NCBI RefSeq assembly: GCF_003432065.1
Contig: NZ_QWDE01000002.1
Coordinates: 124,001-188,000, forward strand
Source of the DNA: Mucilaginibacter terrenus
Lineage (GTDB): Bacteria > Bacteroidota > Bacteroidia > Sphingobacteriales > Sphingobacteriaceae
Length of the DNA: 64,000 nt
Direction: 5' to 3'
A program made the translations under genes and the position numbers. The notes under the pieces were generated by a model, which saw nothing but the letters and a program-made list of their open reading frames with translations, was not told the DNA's origin and did no database searches. Numbering within the stretch: the first letter of the stretch is position 1; each line of letters begins with the position of its first letter. Positions 17,824 through 26,543 of this stretch are shown in pieces.

Positions 17824-18395
17824 GCAAGAGGTTAGAAGATTTTATGGACGAGCACAGGGAAGAGTTTGATGACCTGCAGCCCCGTGCAGACATATGGGAC
17901 AACATCTCCAAAGAACTTGATGCCTGGGATACACAGCAAGCGCCAAAAAAGCGCGAGGCCAAAACCTTTTCGCTTGGCTTTGTGCTAAGGGTGGCCGCCA
18001 TGATAGTAGTAGTAATGGGTATAGGGTTCGGCATATACATACAAAGCCAAAAAGAAGGCAAGCAGGGAGTAGACGTTACCGAGATTAACCCGGTTTATGC
18101 ACAGCAACAAATTCAACTAACATCAATTATTGAAACGAAAAGAACTGAGCTTAAACAAATTGCCAAAAGTGACCCCTGGCTTTACAAAGAATTCAACAGA
18201 GAGCTAGTCAAAATGCAGGCGAACTATAAGAAACTAAGCAAGGATTTAGCAACCAGCCCGGATCCAGACCGTGTCCTAAAAGCTATGATTCAAAACCTTG
18301 AGATACAAACCGAAGTACTTAGCCAGCAATTAAGCGTGATAGAACAAATTGATCAAAGCAAAAAACAACAGCAAAATGGAACTAAAGATATATAA
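17820..18395 (+). CDS. Putative anti-sigma factor, one membrane segment
   Basis: 191 residues: about 55 cytoplasmic residues rich in acidic and aromatic positions (LEDFMDEHREEFDDLQPRAD), one membrane helix (about 56-76, FVLRVAAMIVVVMGIGFGIY), then an external helical region of about 110 residues. Gene order after an ECF sigma with ATGA overlap and this topology fit an anti-sigma factor, although no zinc-binding HxxxCxxC motif is seen. The last 20 bases overlap the start of the following gene. Confidence 0.7.
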   Translation: MSKRLEDFMDEHREEFDDLQPRADIWDNISKELDAWDTQQAPKKREAKTFSLGFVLRVAAMIVVVMGIGFGIYIQSQKEGKQGVDVTEINPVYAQQQIQLTSIIETKRTELKQIAKSDPWLYKEFNRELVKMQANYKKLSKDLATSPDPDRVLKAMIQNLEIQTEVLSQQLSVIEQIDQSKKQQQNGTKDI

Positions 18396-19686
18396 ACGCG
18401 CGTTATTGGCAGCTATGGCAACGTTCGCTATAAGCATGACATCGTTTGCACAGACCAAAGCACCGCAAACACCCGAGCCACCATCGTCGGAACAGTTTGA
18501 CGATAAGGCTTTACAAAAACAAATGGGCGACCTGCAAAAGCAGATGGCTAAACTTCAAGCCCAGATGAGCAGGTTGCGCGTAGAAAAAACTAAGCAGCAC
18601 ATTACCTTTAATGCTGATAAGTTTAGCAAAGCCTTCAAGGAAACATTTAAGGACTTTGGTAAAGATTTTTCCGGCAGCTTCAAAGGGATGGTTCCGGATA
18701 TGAGCGAAAGCTTTAAAGACCTCGGCAACCACGTCAGCATCAGCTCGGGCGATAACGAGGAGTACAAAAAGAAGGTTGCCAGCGGCGAGATCGAAGAAAA
18801 AGTTAAGAACTACAGCAAAACGTACGCTGTAGATGGCAACGATATTTTGCAGATCAGCAACAGCTTTGGAAAAATTACGGTAAATACCTGGAACCGCAAT
18901 GAGTTTAAAGTTGATGTGCAGATGAAATTTGGTGGTGATAATGCAGATGCAGTAAACGATATGCTTAACGGCTCAAGTATCAGCGACAGCAAGTCGGGAT
19001 CTGTGGTCTCTTTTAAAACCAGCCTTTTCAAAGGAAATACCGGTCGCAATAATCATCAGAATATTGAGATAAACTACACGGTTTACATGCCGTCAGGTAA
19101 CGGCATCGACATTAATAACAGGTTTGGCGGCGTTAACTTGCCCGAGCTAAGCGGAAAGGCAGTTGTTAAAGTTAGTTACGGCGCTTTAAACGCCGCAGCA
19201 CTCACCAACAGCCAAAATGAGGTTGATGTACGCTTTGGCGACGCTAACATTACCAACTTTAACAGCGGGCGCGTGAGCGTTTCTTATGGCAAGTTAAAGA
19301 CCGGTGCAGTAAATAACATTGATGCCGACATCAAGTTCTCTTCTATAGGTATAGAACGGTTAAGAGGCTCGGCAGATGTACATGTTAAGTATGGAGATGG
19401 TTTCCGTATAGGCACAATAGACAAGAGTGTTAAGAATATAACTGTTGATGCATCTTTTACCAAGATTAATTTTGACCTTAGTCAACTAGATAACTTCAAC
19501 TTTGACGTAACTACAAAGTTTGGCGACTTTAACTATGATGACCGCATAAAGATCACATCGAAAAGTCCTTCAGATGAAGAGCGTGGCTGGTCATCCACAA
19601 AAAGTTACAAGGGCTATGCAGGAAACAGTAACTCTTCAAACAGAATCGTTATTAATGCAAGCTACACCGGCGTAAATTTTAATTAA
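18376..19686 (+). CDS. Exported beta-repeat protein (DUF4097-like)
   Basis: 436 residues from ATG 18376. A signal peptide (about 1-25, ending SMTSFAQ) is followed by a helical QMGDLQKQMAKLQAQMSRLR coiled-coil segment and a long beta-rich region with repeated KVSYG/RFGD/VKYGDG motifs, like the right-handed parallel repeat of DUF4097/adhesin-type proteins. It is probably the envelope output or sensor of the sigma operon in which it is third. The start overlaps the upstream gene by 20 bases; an in-frame codon at 18349 is less likely because the signal peptide begins at MELKIYKRALL. Confidence 0.8.
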   Translation: MELKIYKRALLAAMATFAISMTSFAQTKAPQTPEPPSSEQFDDKALQKQMGDLQKQMAKLQAQMSRLRVEKTKQHITFNADKFSKAFKETFKDFGKDFSGSFKGMVPDMSESFKDLGNHVSISSGDNEEYKKKVASGEIEEKVKNYSKTYAVDGNDILQISNSFGKITVNTWNRNEFKVDVQMKFGGDNADAVNDMLNGSSISDSKSGSVVSFKTSLFKGNTGRNNHQNIEINYTVYMPSGNGIDINNRFGGVNLPELSGKAVVKVSYGALNAAALTNSQNEVDVRFGDANITNFNSGRVSVSYGKLKTGAVNNIDADIKFSSIGIERLRGSADVHVKYGDGFRIGTIDKSVKNITVDASFTKINFDLSQLDNFNFDVTTKFGDFNYDDRIKITSKSPSDEERGWSSTKSYKGYAGNSNSSNRIVINASYTGVNFN

Positions 19687-19712
19687 GCGTTAAATTTCCA
19701 CTTTTTTGCAGC

Positions 19713-19748
19713 ACCCTTGCCCAACGGCAGGGGTTTTGCTATTTTTAA
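19713..19748 (+). terminator. Terminator after the sigma operon
   Basis: ACCCTTGCC (19713-19721) pairs with GGCAGGGGT (19726-19734) over a CAAC loop with one G-T wobble, followed by the T-rich TTTTGCTATTTTT. It lies just past the DUF4097-like gene. Confidence 0.75.
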
Positions 19749-19766
19749 GGCGCATACACTTACCTT

Positions 19767-20552
19767 ATGGAAATATTTACCGACCCGGAAACCTGGGTAT
19801 CCCTCGTTACACTTACTGTTTTAGAGATCGTCTTAGGTATTGACAACGTAATATTCATTTCAATCCTGAGCGACAAGCTCCCCAGAGAGCAGCAATCCAA
19901 AGGCCGCAGGGTGGGTATGGGTATGGCCATGATCACCCGTATACTGCTGCTACTGTCGATTAGCTGGGTAATGACGCTTACCAAGCCGCTGTTCAACCTT
20001 TCCGGCATTATTGGTGCTACAGATCCGGACTGGGTAGAGAAGCTGGCAATATCCGGAAGGGACCTGATCCTGCTAATAGGAGGTTTATTCCTGATCTATA
20101 AAAGCACTGCCGAGATACACCACAAGATTGAAGGTGAGGAAGAAGACACCGGCACAGCTAAAGTGCATTCTTTTTGGGGCGTTATCTTCCAGATAATGCT
20201 GCTGGATATTGTTTTCTCGCTGGACTCTGTTATTACTGCCGTTGGTATGGCACAGCACGTAGAGGTAATGATAGCAGCGGTAGTAGTAGCTGTAGGCATC
20301 ATGATGTGGGCATCAAACAGCGTGGCCAACTTTGTAAACAAGCATCCAACCGTTAAGATGCTGGCACTGTCATTCTTGTTACTTATAGGTGTATCGCTAC
20401 TAGCCGAAGCAATGGAACAGCACATACCTAAAGGCTACATTTACTTTGCCATGGCTTTCTCAATACTGGTTGAGCTGCTTAACCTTAAAATGAGATCTAA
20501 GAGAGCGGCTCGGTCTGCGCAAAAAGGAAAGAAAGTACCTGCTGCAAAATAA
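19767..20552 (+). CDS. TerC family integral membrane protein
   Basis: 261 residues, about seven membrane segments. The conserved intramembrane acids appear in EIVLGIDNVIFISIL (about 16-30) and LDIVFSLDSVITAVGMA, the paired signature of the TerC/Alx/YkoY family. Related proteins export manganese or support metallation of secreted proteins. It ends with a basic tail (RSKRAARSAQKGKKVPAAK). It is convergent with the DUF3078 gene 5 bases away. Confidence 0.9.
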   Translation: MEIFTDPETWVSLVTLTVLEIVLGIDNVIFISILSDKLPREQQSKGRRVGMGMAMITRILLLLSISWVMTLTKPLFNLSGIIGATDPDWVEKLAISGRDLILLIGGLFLIYKSTAEIHHKIEGEEEDTGTAKVHSFWGVIFQIMLLDIVFSLDSVITAVGMAQHVEVMIAAVVVAVGIMMWASNSVANFVNKHPTVKMLALSFLLLIGVSLLAEAMEQHIPKGYIYFAMAFSILVELLNLKMRSKRAARSAQKGKKVPAAK

Positions 20553-20557
20553 TATTG

Positions 20558-21574
20558 TTACGGGAATTTGTACAACACACCTAAGGACAGGCCTTCTGTA
20601 CCCTGTACGCTATTAGAGGTATTTTTATCGAACAACAGCGTCCCGTTGATAGATACGTTTATAAGGCGGTTTACTTTTGCTGCCAGTACCGCGTCAACAC
20701 GGTGGCGGGTGTATGCTAACGGCTGGCCATAGGGCACAAACATGTCATAACGTGCATTAAAGTGCATGTTCTTGGCAATGTCTTTATCAAATATGGCAAC
20801 CAACTGAAACGCTATATCGTTGCGAACCGTTTTACCACTATCTACACCATAATTGGTTGGCAGGTTTTTAACAATATTCTTGTCCAGTACAAAGGTCTGG
20901 CGTGCGGTACCGGTACCCAGGCGCAGATCAAAAAATTTACTTGGCTTGTACTCAAAACCGATTGATTCCGTCAAATAGCCCGGCGACATGAAGTTAGATA
21001 TAAGCAGGGGCGGGTTAACGTTGTTGGGGTCATATTGAAAACCTTTATCAAACTGCGACTCAAAGCTGAGCGATCCGAAAAAGAACCAGCTTTTTGACAG
21101 CTGCGTAGCTACTTTATTATCCAGGAAAATACGGTCGTTGGTTTTGCGGGAGCCTAGCCCTTTGCTTTTTGATTTACCGTAAAGCAGGTTAAGCTCGGTG
21201 GAATAACTAAATGGCGCTTTGTTATATTCTATCCGGTAAATAAAATTTGTTCCCAAAGCGATGGAGTTTACACCACCGGCCGCATAATTATTGCTAAATG
21301 CTGCCTGGTTAAAGTTGAGTCCGAAAGTGATATAGCGATGCCAGTAACTTACCTTATAATCCAGCATGGTTACAGGTATTAGTTCCGGCCGTATTTGCAA
21401 AGGCTTTGCTGTTACCGGTATTGCGTTATATTTTGGTAATATGCGGTACCTGTTGATGAGGTTGGTGTCAATCTTTACCGTGTCGCGCCTTGTGGTATCT
21501 GTTGTTTGAGCCCTTAACGAAAGTGCTGCTGAGAACAAAAATGCAAAAAACAAAAAAGCCCCTGTTCTTCTCAT
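20558..21574 (-). CDS. DUF3078 outer-membrane-type protein
   Basis: 338 residues from ATG 21574 (an alternative ATG at 21592 adds six residues). A signal peptide (RRTGAFLFFAFLFSAALSLRAQ) is followed by a beta-strand-rich body with alternating aromatic residues (YRIEYNKAPFSYSTELNLLY) ending in VLYKFP, consistent with a small outer-membrane beta barrel of the DUF3078 family. Function unknown. Confidence 0.82.
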   Translation of the reverse strand: MRRTGAFLFFAFLFSAALSLRAQTTDTTRRDTVKIDTNLINRYRILPKYNAIPVTAKPLQIRPELIPVTMLDYKVSYWHRYITFGLNFNQAAFSNNYAAGGVNSIALGTNFIYRIEYNKAPFSYSTELNLLYGKSKSKGLGSRKTNDRIFLDNKVATQLSKSWFFFGSLSFESQFDKGFQYDPNNVNPPLLISNFMSPGYLTESIGFEYKPSKFFDLRLGTGTARQTFVLDKNIVKNLPTNYGVDSGKTVRNDIAFQLVAIFDKDIAKNMHFNARYDMFVPYGQPLAYTRHRVDAVLAAKVNRLINVSINGTLLFDKNTSNSVQGTEGLSLGVLYKFP

Positions 21575-21638
21575 ATTGCAAATAAAACGCAAAAATCTGT
21601 TATTTCAGTACATAAAGTGCAAAAGGCTGCGGTAACTG

Positions 21639-21962
21639 CTACAGGAAACGCAACCAGGTATACCACCTGCGATTGACCAGGTAGCCCATCTCACGCTCAT
21701 GATGGTAAGCCTCTCTTTCAAAAGAAATTGCCATATACGCTTTGTGGTGATTGCGAAAGCGTATGTAATTGTACAAGTAATTCAACAGGTATAACGCATA
21801 AAACGGAAGCACCAGCAGTTCTAATTGCTGCTGTAAGTGTATCCGCTCATGGTTTATCAGCACTTTATCTTCCAGCGCGGCTTTGTTGTACACAAGGATA
21901 AACGGGAACAAGGCCATCCCTGCTACATTCAAAAATGGCACTACAATAACTAACGGCCTCAT
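21639..21962 (-). CDS. Small membrane protein with HExxH motif (putative gluzincin-like)
   Basis: 107 residues. Two hydrophobic stretches (about 4-24 and 46-62) surround HERIH at residues 38-42, a formal HExxH zinc motif, and FEREAY with Glu 82/84 sits about 40 residues later, where a gluzincin third ligand would be. I do not recognise a named family. It overlaps by ATGA with the upstream CarboxypepD_reg-like gene, so the two should be co-translated. Peptidase activity is an inference from the motif alone. Confidence 0.7.
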   Translation of the reverse strand: MRPLVIVVPFLNVAGMALFPFILVYNKAALEDKVLINHERIHLQQQLELLVLPFYALYLLNYLYNYIRFRNHHKAYMAISFEREAYHHEREMGYLVNRRWYTWLRFL

Positions 21963-22711
21963 TTTACCTCCATAAAAATTGAGGGTAGTGGCGCAAGTTC
22001 AAAAGCGCGCGGGTTTTTGCGGTATCGTTTAAAGCTATTGCGTACATAAGTAACAAACTCGTACTCACTGGCGGTAGTAACCAGGTAATATCCTGGGCGA
22101 TACTTCAGCATAAAATCACTTAATTCAGGTTCCTTTAAATAGGTAATGCCTGCCACATAGCTTTTATTAAACCGTGCGTCGATAACCGATTGCAGGTAAT
22201 CACGTTCCATTACCTCCCGCAGGTGTTCGGCATTTTTGCCGCGGCGGCTAAACAGGTTGTAAAGTGCATCTATGCTTATGCCGGCACCCACACCGGGGCT
22301 TGCGGTAAGTAAATCGCGTTGATTAAGTGTACCGAAAACCTGGTTGTAGTCACTCTTTAAGGCGCGGTACCTTTTCATCGGACTAAGTAGCGTATCCCTA
22401 ATGCTCACCTCATTCAGCTGAATAGCGACAGCTTTCATATATACAACTAAGGGCAAAAAGCTCTTTACCGTTAAAGTGTCAGAGTGATGATCTGTTTTGC
22501 TGAAGATGAGCACGTCGCCAACGGAAACCTTAATACTGAATTCTCCCTTAAAGTTGTTGTATACTGCCTGGCCCGAGGTTGTATTGCGTACGTTCACTTT
22601 AGCTATACGTGCTTTGCTTTCTTTATCAAAAACAATCCCGGTAACTTCCTTTTGTTGGGCAACAGAAGTTAGCGTTACAATGCAAAGTAAAAAGGCACAC
22701 CATAATTTCAT
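21959..22711 (-). CDS. CarboxypepD_reg-like domain exported protein
   Basis: 250 residues. A signal peptide (about 1-18, CIVTLTSVAQQ) is followed by a carboxypeptidase-regulatory-like beta-sandwich (about 19-95: EVTGIVFDKESKARIAKVNV, GEFSIKVSVGDVLIFSK). A C-terminal half of about 150 residues, helical and basic, has no family I recognise. Such domains in Bacteroidota are envelope-located. It shares an ATGA overlap with the small HExxH protein downstream. Confidence 0.8.
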   Translation of the reverse strand: MKLWCAFLLCIVTLTSVAQQKEVTGIVFDKESKARIAKVNVRNTTSGQAVYNNFKGEFSIKVSVGDVLIFSKTDHHSDTLTVKSFLPLVVYMKAVAIQLNEVSIRDTLLSPMKRYRALKSDYNQVFGTLNQRDLLTASPGVGAGISIDALYNLFSRRGKNAEHLREVMERDYLQSVIDARFNKSYVAGITYLKEPELSDFMLKYRPGYYLVTTASEYEFVTYVRNSFKRYRKNPRAFELAPLPSIFMEVK

Positions 22712-22772
22712 CAGGACGTTAAAGCTACACGTTTGCCGCTGCTTTGCACATAAATTAACAAATTTTAACAGG

Positions 22773-23603
22773 CTATTTTACCACAACCAGTTTCTGGCCT
22801 ATTCGGATCCCGGAATCAGAAAGATTGTTTAGTGCACGCAGTTCGTCAACAGTGATACCAAAACGCTTGGATATGCTGTATAGTGTATCGCCCTGTTTTA
22901 TGGTGTAAATTTTATCGTCAGGAGATACTTTCGCTATCGAATCTTTTGCAGGTTTACCTATGCTGTCATTTATCTCATCAAGCACACGGTCTTCACGCTT
23001 AATCTTGGCTATCTCGCCCTCCGGCCTGTCGTACTGGTCCAGGTTATACTTAACAATTATATTGATAAGCAACTGTGGGTATTTCGGGTTAGTAGCATAG
23101 CCGGCGGCTTTAAGGCCATATGCCCATCCTTTATAATCGTTTCTGTCCAGCTCAAATAAGCGGGCGTAGTTCTTTTTCTTTAAGAATTCAGAGTGATCCC
23201 GGTAAGAATCTTCGGGGTTACTGTATACTCTAAAGCAATCGTTAACGGCATCGTCGTCCTTATAGTAGCTTTCACCATTCCAGGTGGTGCCGCATTTAAT
23301 GCCAAAGTGGTTATTGGCTACCCTGGCCAAATCGCTGTTGCCCGCACCCGACTCAAAAAGCCCCTGCGCCAGGGTGATACTGGCGGGTATGCCGTAGGTG
23401 TTCATTTCCTGTACGGCAATATCTTTAAACCGGTCTATGTATTCAAGTGATGTATAAGTATGCGCATTGGCAATAGCTGCGCTGTTTCTCTTGTGAATGG
23501 TTTGGTTATTCTTACGTGCCTTTTTACTGCTGATGGTGCTTTTGTGTGCCGAGCACGAAGAGAATACACCTAAAGCTATAAATAGAATAAACAGTTTCCG
23601 CAT
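22773..23603 (-). CDS. Glucosaminidase-domain lipoprotein with LysM
   Basis: 276 residues. The lipobox-like N-terminus has VFSSCSAH with Cys 17. An FlgJ-type N-acetylglucosaminidase domain (about 50-205) has the catalytic Glu in GLFESGAGNSD and NHFGIKC. A C-terminal LysM repeat (about 230-276) reads YTIKQGDTLYSISKRFGITV. It cuts or remodels peptidoglycan in the periplasm. It is paralogous to the next gene upstream on the same strand. Confidence 0.92.
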   Translation of the reverse strand: MRKLFILFIALGVFSSCSAHKSTISSKKARKNNQTIHKRNSAAIANAHTYTSLEYIDRFKDIAVQEMNTYGIPASITLAQGLFESGAGNSDLARVANNHFGIKCGTTWNGESYYKDDDAVNDCFRVYSNPEDSYRDHSEFLKKKNYARLFELDRNDYKGWAYGLKAAGYATNPKYPQLLINIIVKYNLDQYDRPEGEIAKIKREDRVLDEINDSIGKPAKDSIAKVSPDDKIYTIKQGDTLYSISKRFGITVDELRALNNLSDSGIRIGQKLVVVK

Positions 23604-23647
23604 TACTTGCTAATGTAGGATTGATTATGGGCCGGAAGATATGTGGA

Positions 23648-24190
23648 TTATTGGTTGTCGGCCAGCTGTTTTTTTTCTGCCGGCTTTTCGTCAAGCTCGT
23701 TAAGGTTGTAGCGCTTTATAATGCCCATTACCTGTGAGGCCCAGGTACGGCTGCTGCAGTAACCGCTTCTTTGTATCCCTTTTGCCCAACCTTTGTAATC
23801 GTATTGGGTTAGCTTGTCGGCCAGGTGGCTAAACTGCTTACGTTCGGTCATTATACGGGTAAAGTCCTGAAACGACTCCATTACCGACTCGTACTTTTTA
23901 TAGGATGTGCGTACTTTTTTGTTGTGTTTGTAATAAACTGCACCGCCTCCGCCTTTTACGCCAAACTGGTTGTTCAGGTTCTGCGCAATCGAGCTTTTTC
24001 CGCTGCCAGACTCGTGCATGGCAACCCCTAAAATGATGCTTGCAGGTACGCCTGTCTCGTGCATCAGTTTTATGGCATTATCTTTGAACTTATCGATGTA
24101 AGATTGTGAAGCGCTTTGAGCCGAAACGGCTGTGGTTGTTGCAACTAGTGCACATACTAACAGTAGAGTAGCAGTAAAGAGTTTCTTCAT
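23648..24190 (-). CDS. Glucosaminidase-domain secreted protein
   Basis: 180 residues. A signal peptide (about 1-25) is followed by one FlgJ-like glucosaminidase domain with the catalytic Glu in AMHESGSGKSS and the conserved NNQFGVKG and YDYKGWAKGIQRSGYCSS. It is a paralogue of the neighbouring 276-residue protein, sharing the YIDKFKDNA... opening and the YDYKGWA core, but it lacks LysM and a lipobox. The pair probably arose by tandem duplication. Confidence 0.92.
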   Translation of the reverse strand: MKKLFTATLLLVCALVATTTAVSAQSASQSYIDKFKDNAIKLMHETGVPASIILGVAMHESGSGKSSIAQNLNNQFGVKGGGGAVYYKHNKKVRTSYKKYESVMESFQDFTRIMTERKQFSHLADKLTQYDYKGWAKGIQRSGYCSSRTWASQVMGIIKRYNLNELDEKPAEKKQLADNQ

Positions 24191-24193
24191 AAT

Positions 24194-24832
24194 TTATTTT
24201 TTTCTGATCATTAGCAGTCCGTCGCGAACCGGGAGAATTAATTTTTCAACCTTCGTGTTAACAGCTATGTGGTCATTTAGTTTGCGGATATTTACGGTAT
24301 CAGCGTCATTTTCGTTGCCGTACACCTTTCCTTTCCACAAAACATTATCAATTATTATCAACCCACCGGGCCTTACTTTATCAAATACTAACTCAAAATA
24401 AGTCAAATTATTTCGTTTATCCGCATCAATAAACACGATGTCGAAATTATTATGCTGAATATCAGCTATAATTCGCTCTGCAGGGCCAATATGCAGCTTT
24501 ATTTTTTTATCCACATTTGTTGACTTAAAATGTGAATTCAGCATTTCTTCCATTTCTGCGTTCACTTCGATGGTGTGTAAAACGCCGCCTTCTGCCAAAC
24601 CTTCGGCCAGGCAAATAGCAGAATATCCTGTAAATGTTCCTATCTCTAAAATGAGCTTTGGCTGCATCATTTTACTGAACATGCTTAATATCCGGCCCTG
24701 ATAGTGGCCCGAAAGCATGTTTGGCTTTAGCACTTTTAAATGCGTATCGCGGTTTATCTTTTGCAACTCGGGCGCTTCAGCGTCTATGTGTGCGTCCAAA
24801 TAGGCCTGCAAGGCGGGGTCAAGAATTTCCAT
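24194..24832 (-). CDS. Class I SAM-dependent O-methyltransferase (CCoAOMT/TrmR type)
   Basis: 212 residues. The SAM motif is LILEIGTFTGYSAICLAEGL, motif II is VFIDADKRN, and IIIDNVLWKG carries the metal-binding Asp-Asn of the caffeoyl-CoA O-methyltransferase-like family. Bacterial members include the tRNA methyltransferase TrmR (YrrM) and catechol methyltransferases; the substrate here cannot be chosen from sequence. It ends 3 bases before the glucosaminidase start and starts 6 bases after ruvX. Confidence 0.9.
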   Translation of the reverse strand: MEILDPALQAYLDAHIDAEAPELQKINRDTHLKVLKPNMLSGHYQGRILSMFSKMMQPKLILEIGTFTGYSAICLAEGLAEGGVLHTIEVNAEMEEMLNSHFKSTNVDKKIKLHIGPAERIIADIQHNNFDIVFIDADKRNNLTYFELVFDKVRPGGLIIIDNVLWKGKVYGNENDADTVNIRKLNDHIAVNTKVEKLILPVRDGLLMIRKK

Positions 24833-24838
24833 AGGTGT

Positions 24839-25243
24839 TTATTTTTGCATCCACGATTGTAGTAATATTACGGCAGAGATGGTGTCTACCAGCTCTTTAC
24901 TTTGACGTGCTTTTTTTCCCATACCACTTTGTGCAATAACTGCCGATGCCATTTTAGAGGTAAAGCGCTCATCAAGCATCTCCACTGGAACCGCAGGAAA
25001 ATTCTTTTTCAAAAGGGTCACAAAACCTTTCACGTGCTGGGCAGATTGTGACGGCGTATTGTCCATCTGCTTTGGTTCGCCAACCACAAAGCGCTCTACC
25101 TGCTCCGTCTCCATATACTTCTTCAAATAATCTATAACCTTGAGCGGATGTATGGTGTCCAAACCGGTGGCAATTATTTGCATCGGGTCGGTAACAGCAA
25201 TGCCTATGCGCTTGGTACCATAATCAAAAGCCATTACTCTCAT
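24839..25243 (-). CDS. ruvX: Putative Holliday junction resolvase / pre-16S rRNA nuclease YqgF
   Basis: 134 residues with an RNase H fold. MRVMAFDYGTKRIGIAVTDP carries the first catalytic Asp, VVGEPKQMD the central strand, and DERFTSKMA the second acidic site. The family processes 16S rRNA ends and has been proposed to resolve Holliday junctions. The ATG at 25243 follows an in-frame TTG at 25246 that adds one residue. It is co-directional with the O-methyltransferase (5-base gap). Confidence 0.93.
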   Translation of the reverse strand: MRVMAFDYGTKRIGIAVTDPMQIIATGLDTIHPLKVIDYLKKYMETEQVERFVVGEPKQMDNTPSQSAQHVKGFVTLLKKNFPAVPVEMLDERFTSKMASAVIAQSGMGKKARQSKELVDTISAVILLQSWMQK

Positions 25244-25252
25244 CAATTTCTA

Positions 25253-25376
25253 GATTTTAGATGTACTGTTTTGGTTGGCATAGCGCCAATTTATCCGCTT
25301 GCAAATGTGCGGATTATTTACGTTTGAACAACTTGCGTAAGGTAAATCGTACATCCGTAACGTTACATCTAAAATC
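25253..25376. repeat. 124-bp element bounded by a perfect 13-bp inverted repeat
   Basis: GATTTTAGATGTA (25253-25265) and TACATCTAAAATC (25364-25376) are exact inverse copies facing each other across 98 bases, filling most of the divergent gap between ruvX and holB. Inside are the palindrome GTAACGTTAC (25357-25366) and a hairpin ATCCGC...GCGGAT near 25290-25313. No target-site duplication is visible. It could be a miniature inverted-repeat element or a divergent regulatory region. Confidence 0.5.
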
Positions 25377-25395
25377 AATTCATTAATTTGCACCA

Positions 25396-26541
25396 ATGCA
25401 GTTTAAGGAGATAATAGGTCAGGAAGCCACAAAGCAACGCTTGATAACCGCCGTAAAGGAGAACCGGGTTAGTCATGCGCAGTTGTTTTTGGGTCCGGAA
25501 GGAAGCGGGAGCCTGGCGCTGGCCATTGCATTTGCACAGTACCTTTCTTGCGAAGATAAGCAGCCTCAAGACTCCTGCGGTGTGTGTTCGTCATGCCGCA
25601 AGTACCAAAAGCTGATGCACCCCGATCTGCACTTTTCGTATCCTTTCTTCGCCAAACATAAAGACGATACAGCTTTAACCTTTATTGAGCAATGGAGAGA
25701 AGCTATAACTGCCAACCCGTATTTAAGCCTCGACACCTGGCGCGGCTACCTGGACGCCGAAAACAAACAGGCCAACATTAATATAGCCGAGTGCCACCAG
25801 ATCATCAAGAAACTCAGCTTTAAGCCGTTCGAGTCTGCGTACAAAATATTGATCCTGTGGTTGCCCGAATACCTGGACAAGGTAGGAAACTCCCTGCTTA
25901 AGGTGATAGAAGAGCCTCAACACAATACATTGTTCCTGTTAGTCGCTCAAAACCAGGATCAAATACTAAACACCATTCTTTCGCGCACACAGCTGATAAA
26001 GGTTCCGGCATTGGGGTATGATGATGTAAAGCAATTCTTGATCTCTCAGCATAATCAAACCGAAACTGCCGCCGCAGAAATAGCTTACCTGAGCAATGGA
26101 AACATCACCGAAGCACTGAGTATGCTGCAAAGCGATACCAAGGGCTATCATCAGTCGTTTGTGAACTGGTTAAGGTTGTGTTTTGCCAATAAGGGTCTGG
26201 ATGTTCTTTCTTTTGTAGATCAGGCTGCCAAAATGGGCAGGGAAAACCAAAAGAACTTTTTACGTTACGGCATCAGCTTTATTCGCGAATGCTGCCTTAT
26301 ATCCGCAGGAGCAGAAAATATTGTGCACCTGCCGGCACAGGAACTTGAAACTGCACGTAAGATGGCCAAAGTGATGAACATTGCACAGGCCGAAACTATA
26401 ATTAACGAGCTTGAAAAGGCTCACTATCATATAGAACGCAATGCGAACCCTAAGATCTTATTTTTAGATGTATCTTTGCAGATTATAAAAGTACTAAATT
26501 TAAAAATCGTCCCTTCGGGGAATCATTATATACCAAATTAA
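25396..26541 (+). CDS. holB: DNA polymerase III delta-prime subunit (clamp-loader)
   Basis: 381 residues, AAA+ clamp-loader fold. It shows the VSHAQLFLGPEGSGSLALAI P-loop position, in which the lysine of the Walker motif is replaced (GPEGSGS), as in non-hydrolysing delta-prime subunits. A four-cysteine zinc module follows (C-x8-C-x2-C-x2-C around CEDKQPQDSCGVCSSC). KVIEEPQHNTLFLLVAQNQD and LSRTQ correspond to the VEEPP and SRC regions. It loads the beta clamp with gamma/tau and delta. It is followed 2 bases later by the PSP1 gene. Confidence 0.93.
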   Translation: MQFKEIIGQEATKQRLITAVKENRVSHAQLFLGPEGSGSLALAIAFAQYLSCEDKQPQDSCGVCSSCRKYQKLMHPDLHFSYPFFAKHKDDTALTFIEQWREAITANPYLSLDTWRGYLDAENKQANINIAECHQIIKKLSFKPFESAYKILILWLPEYLDKVGNSLLKVIEEPQHNTLFLLVAQNQDQILNTILSRTQLIKVPALGYDDVKQFLISQHNQTETAAAEIAYLSNGNITEALSMLQSDTKGYHQSFVNWLRLCFANKGLDVLSFVDQAAKMGRENQKNFLRYGISFIRECCLISAGAENIVHLPAQELETARKMAKVMNIAQAETIINELEKAHYHIERNANPKILFLDVSLQIIKVLNLKIVPSGNHYIPN

Positions 26542-26543
26542 TT

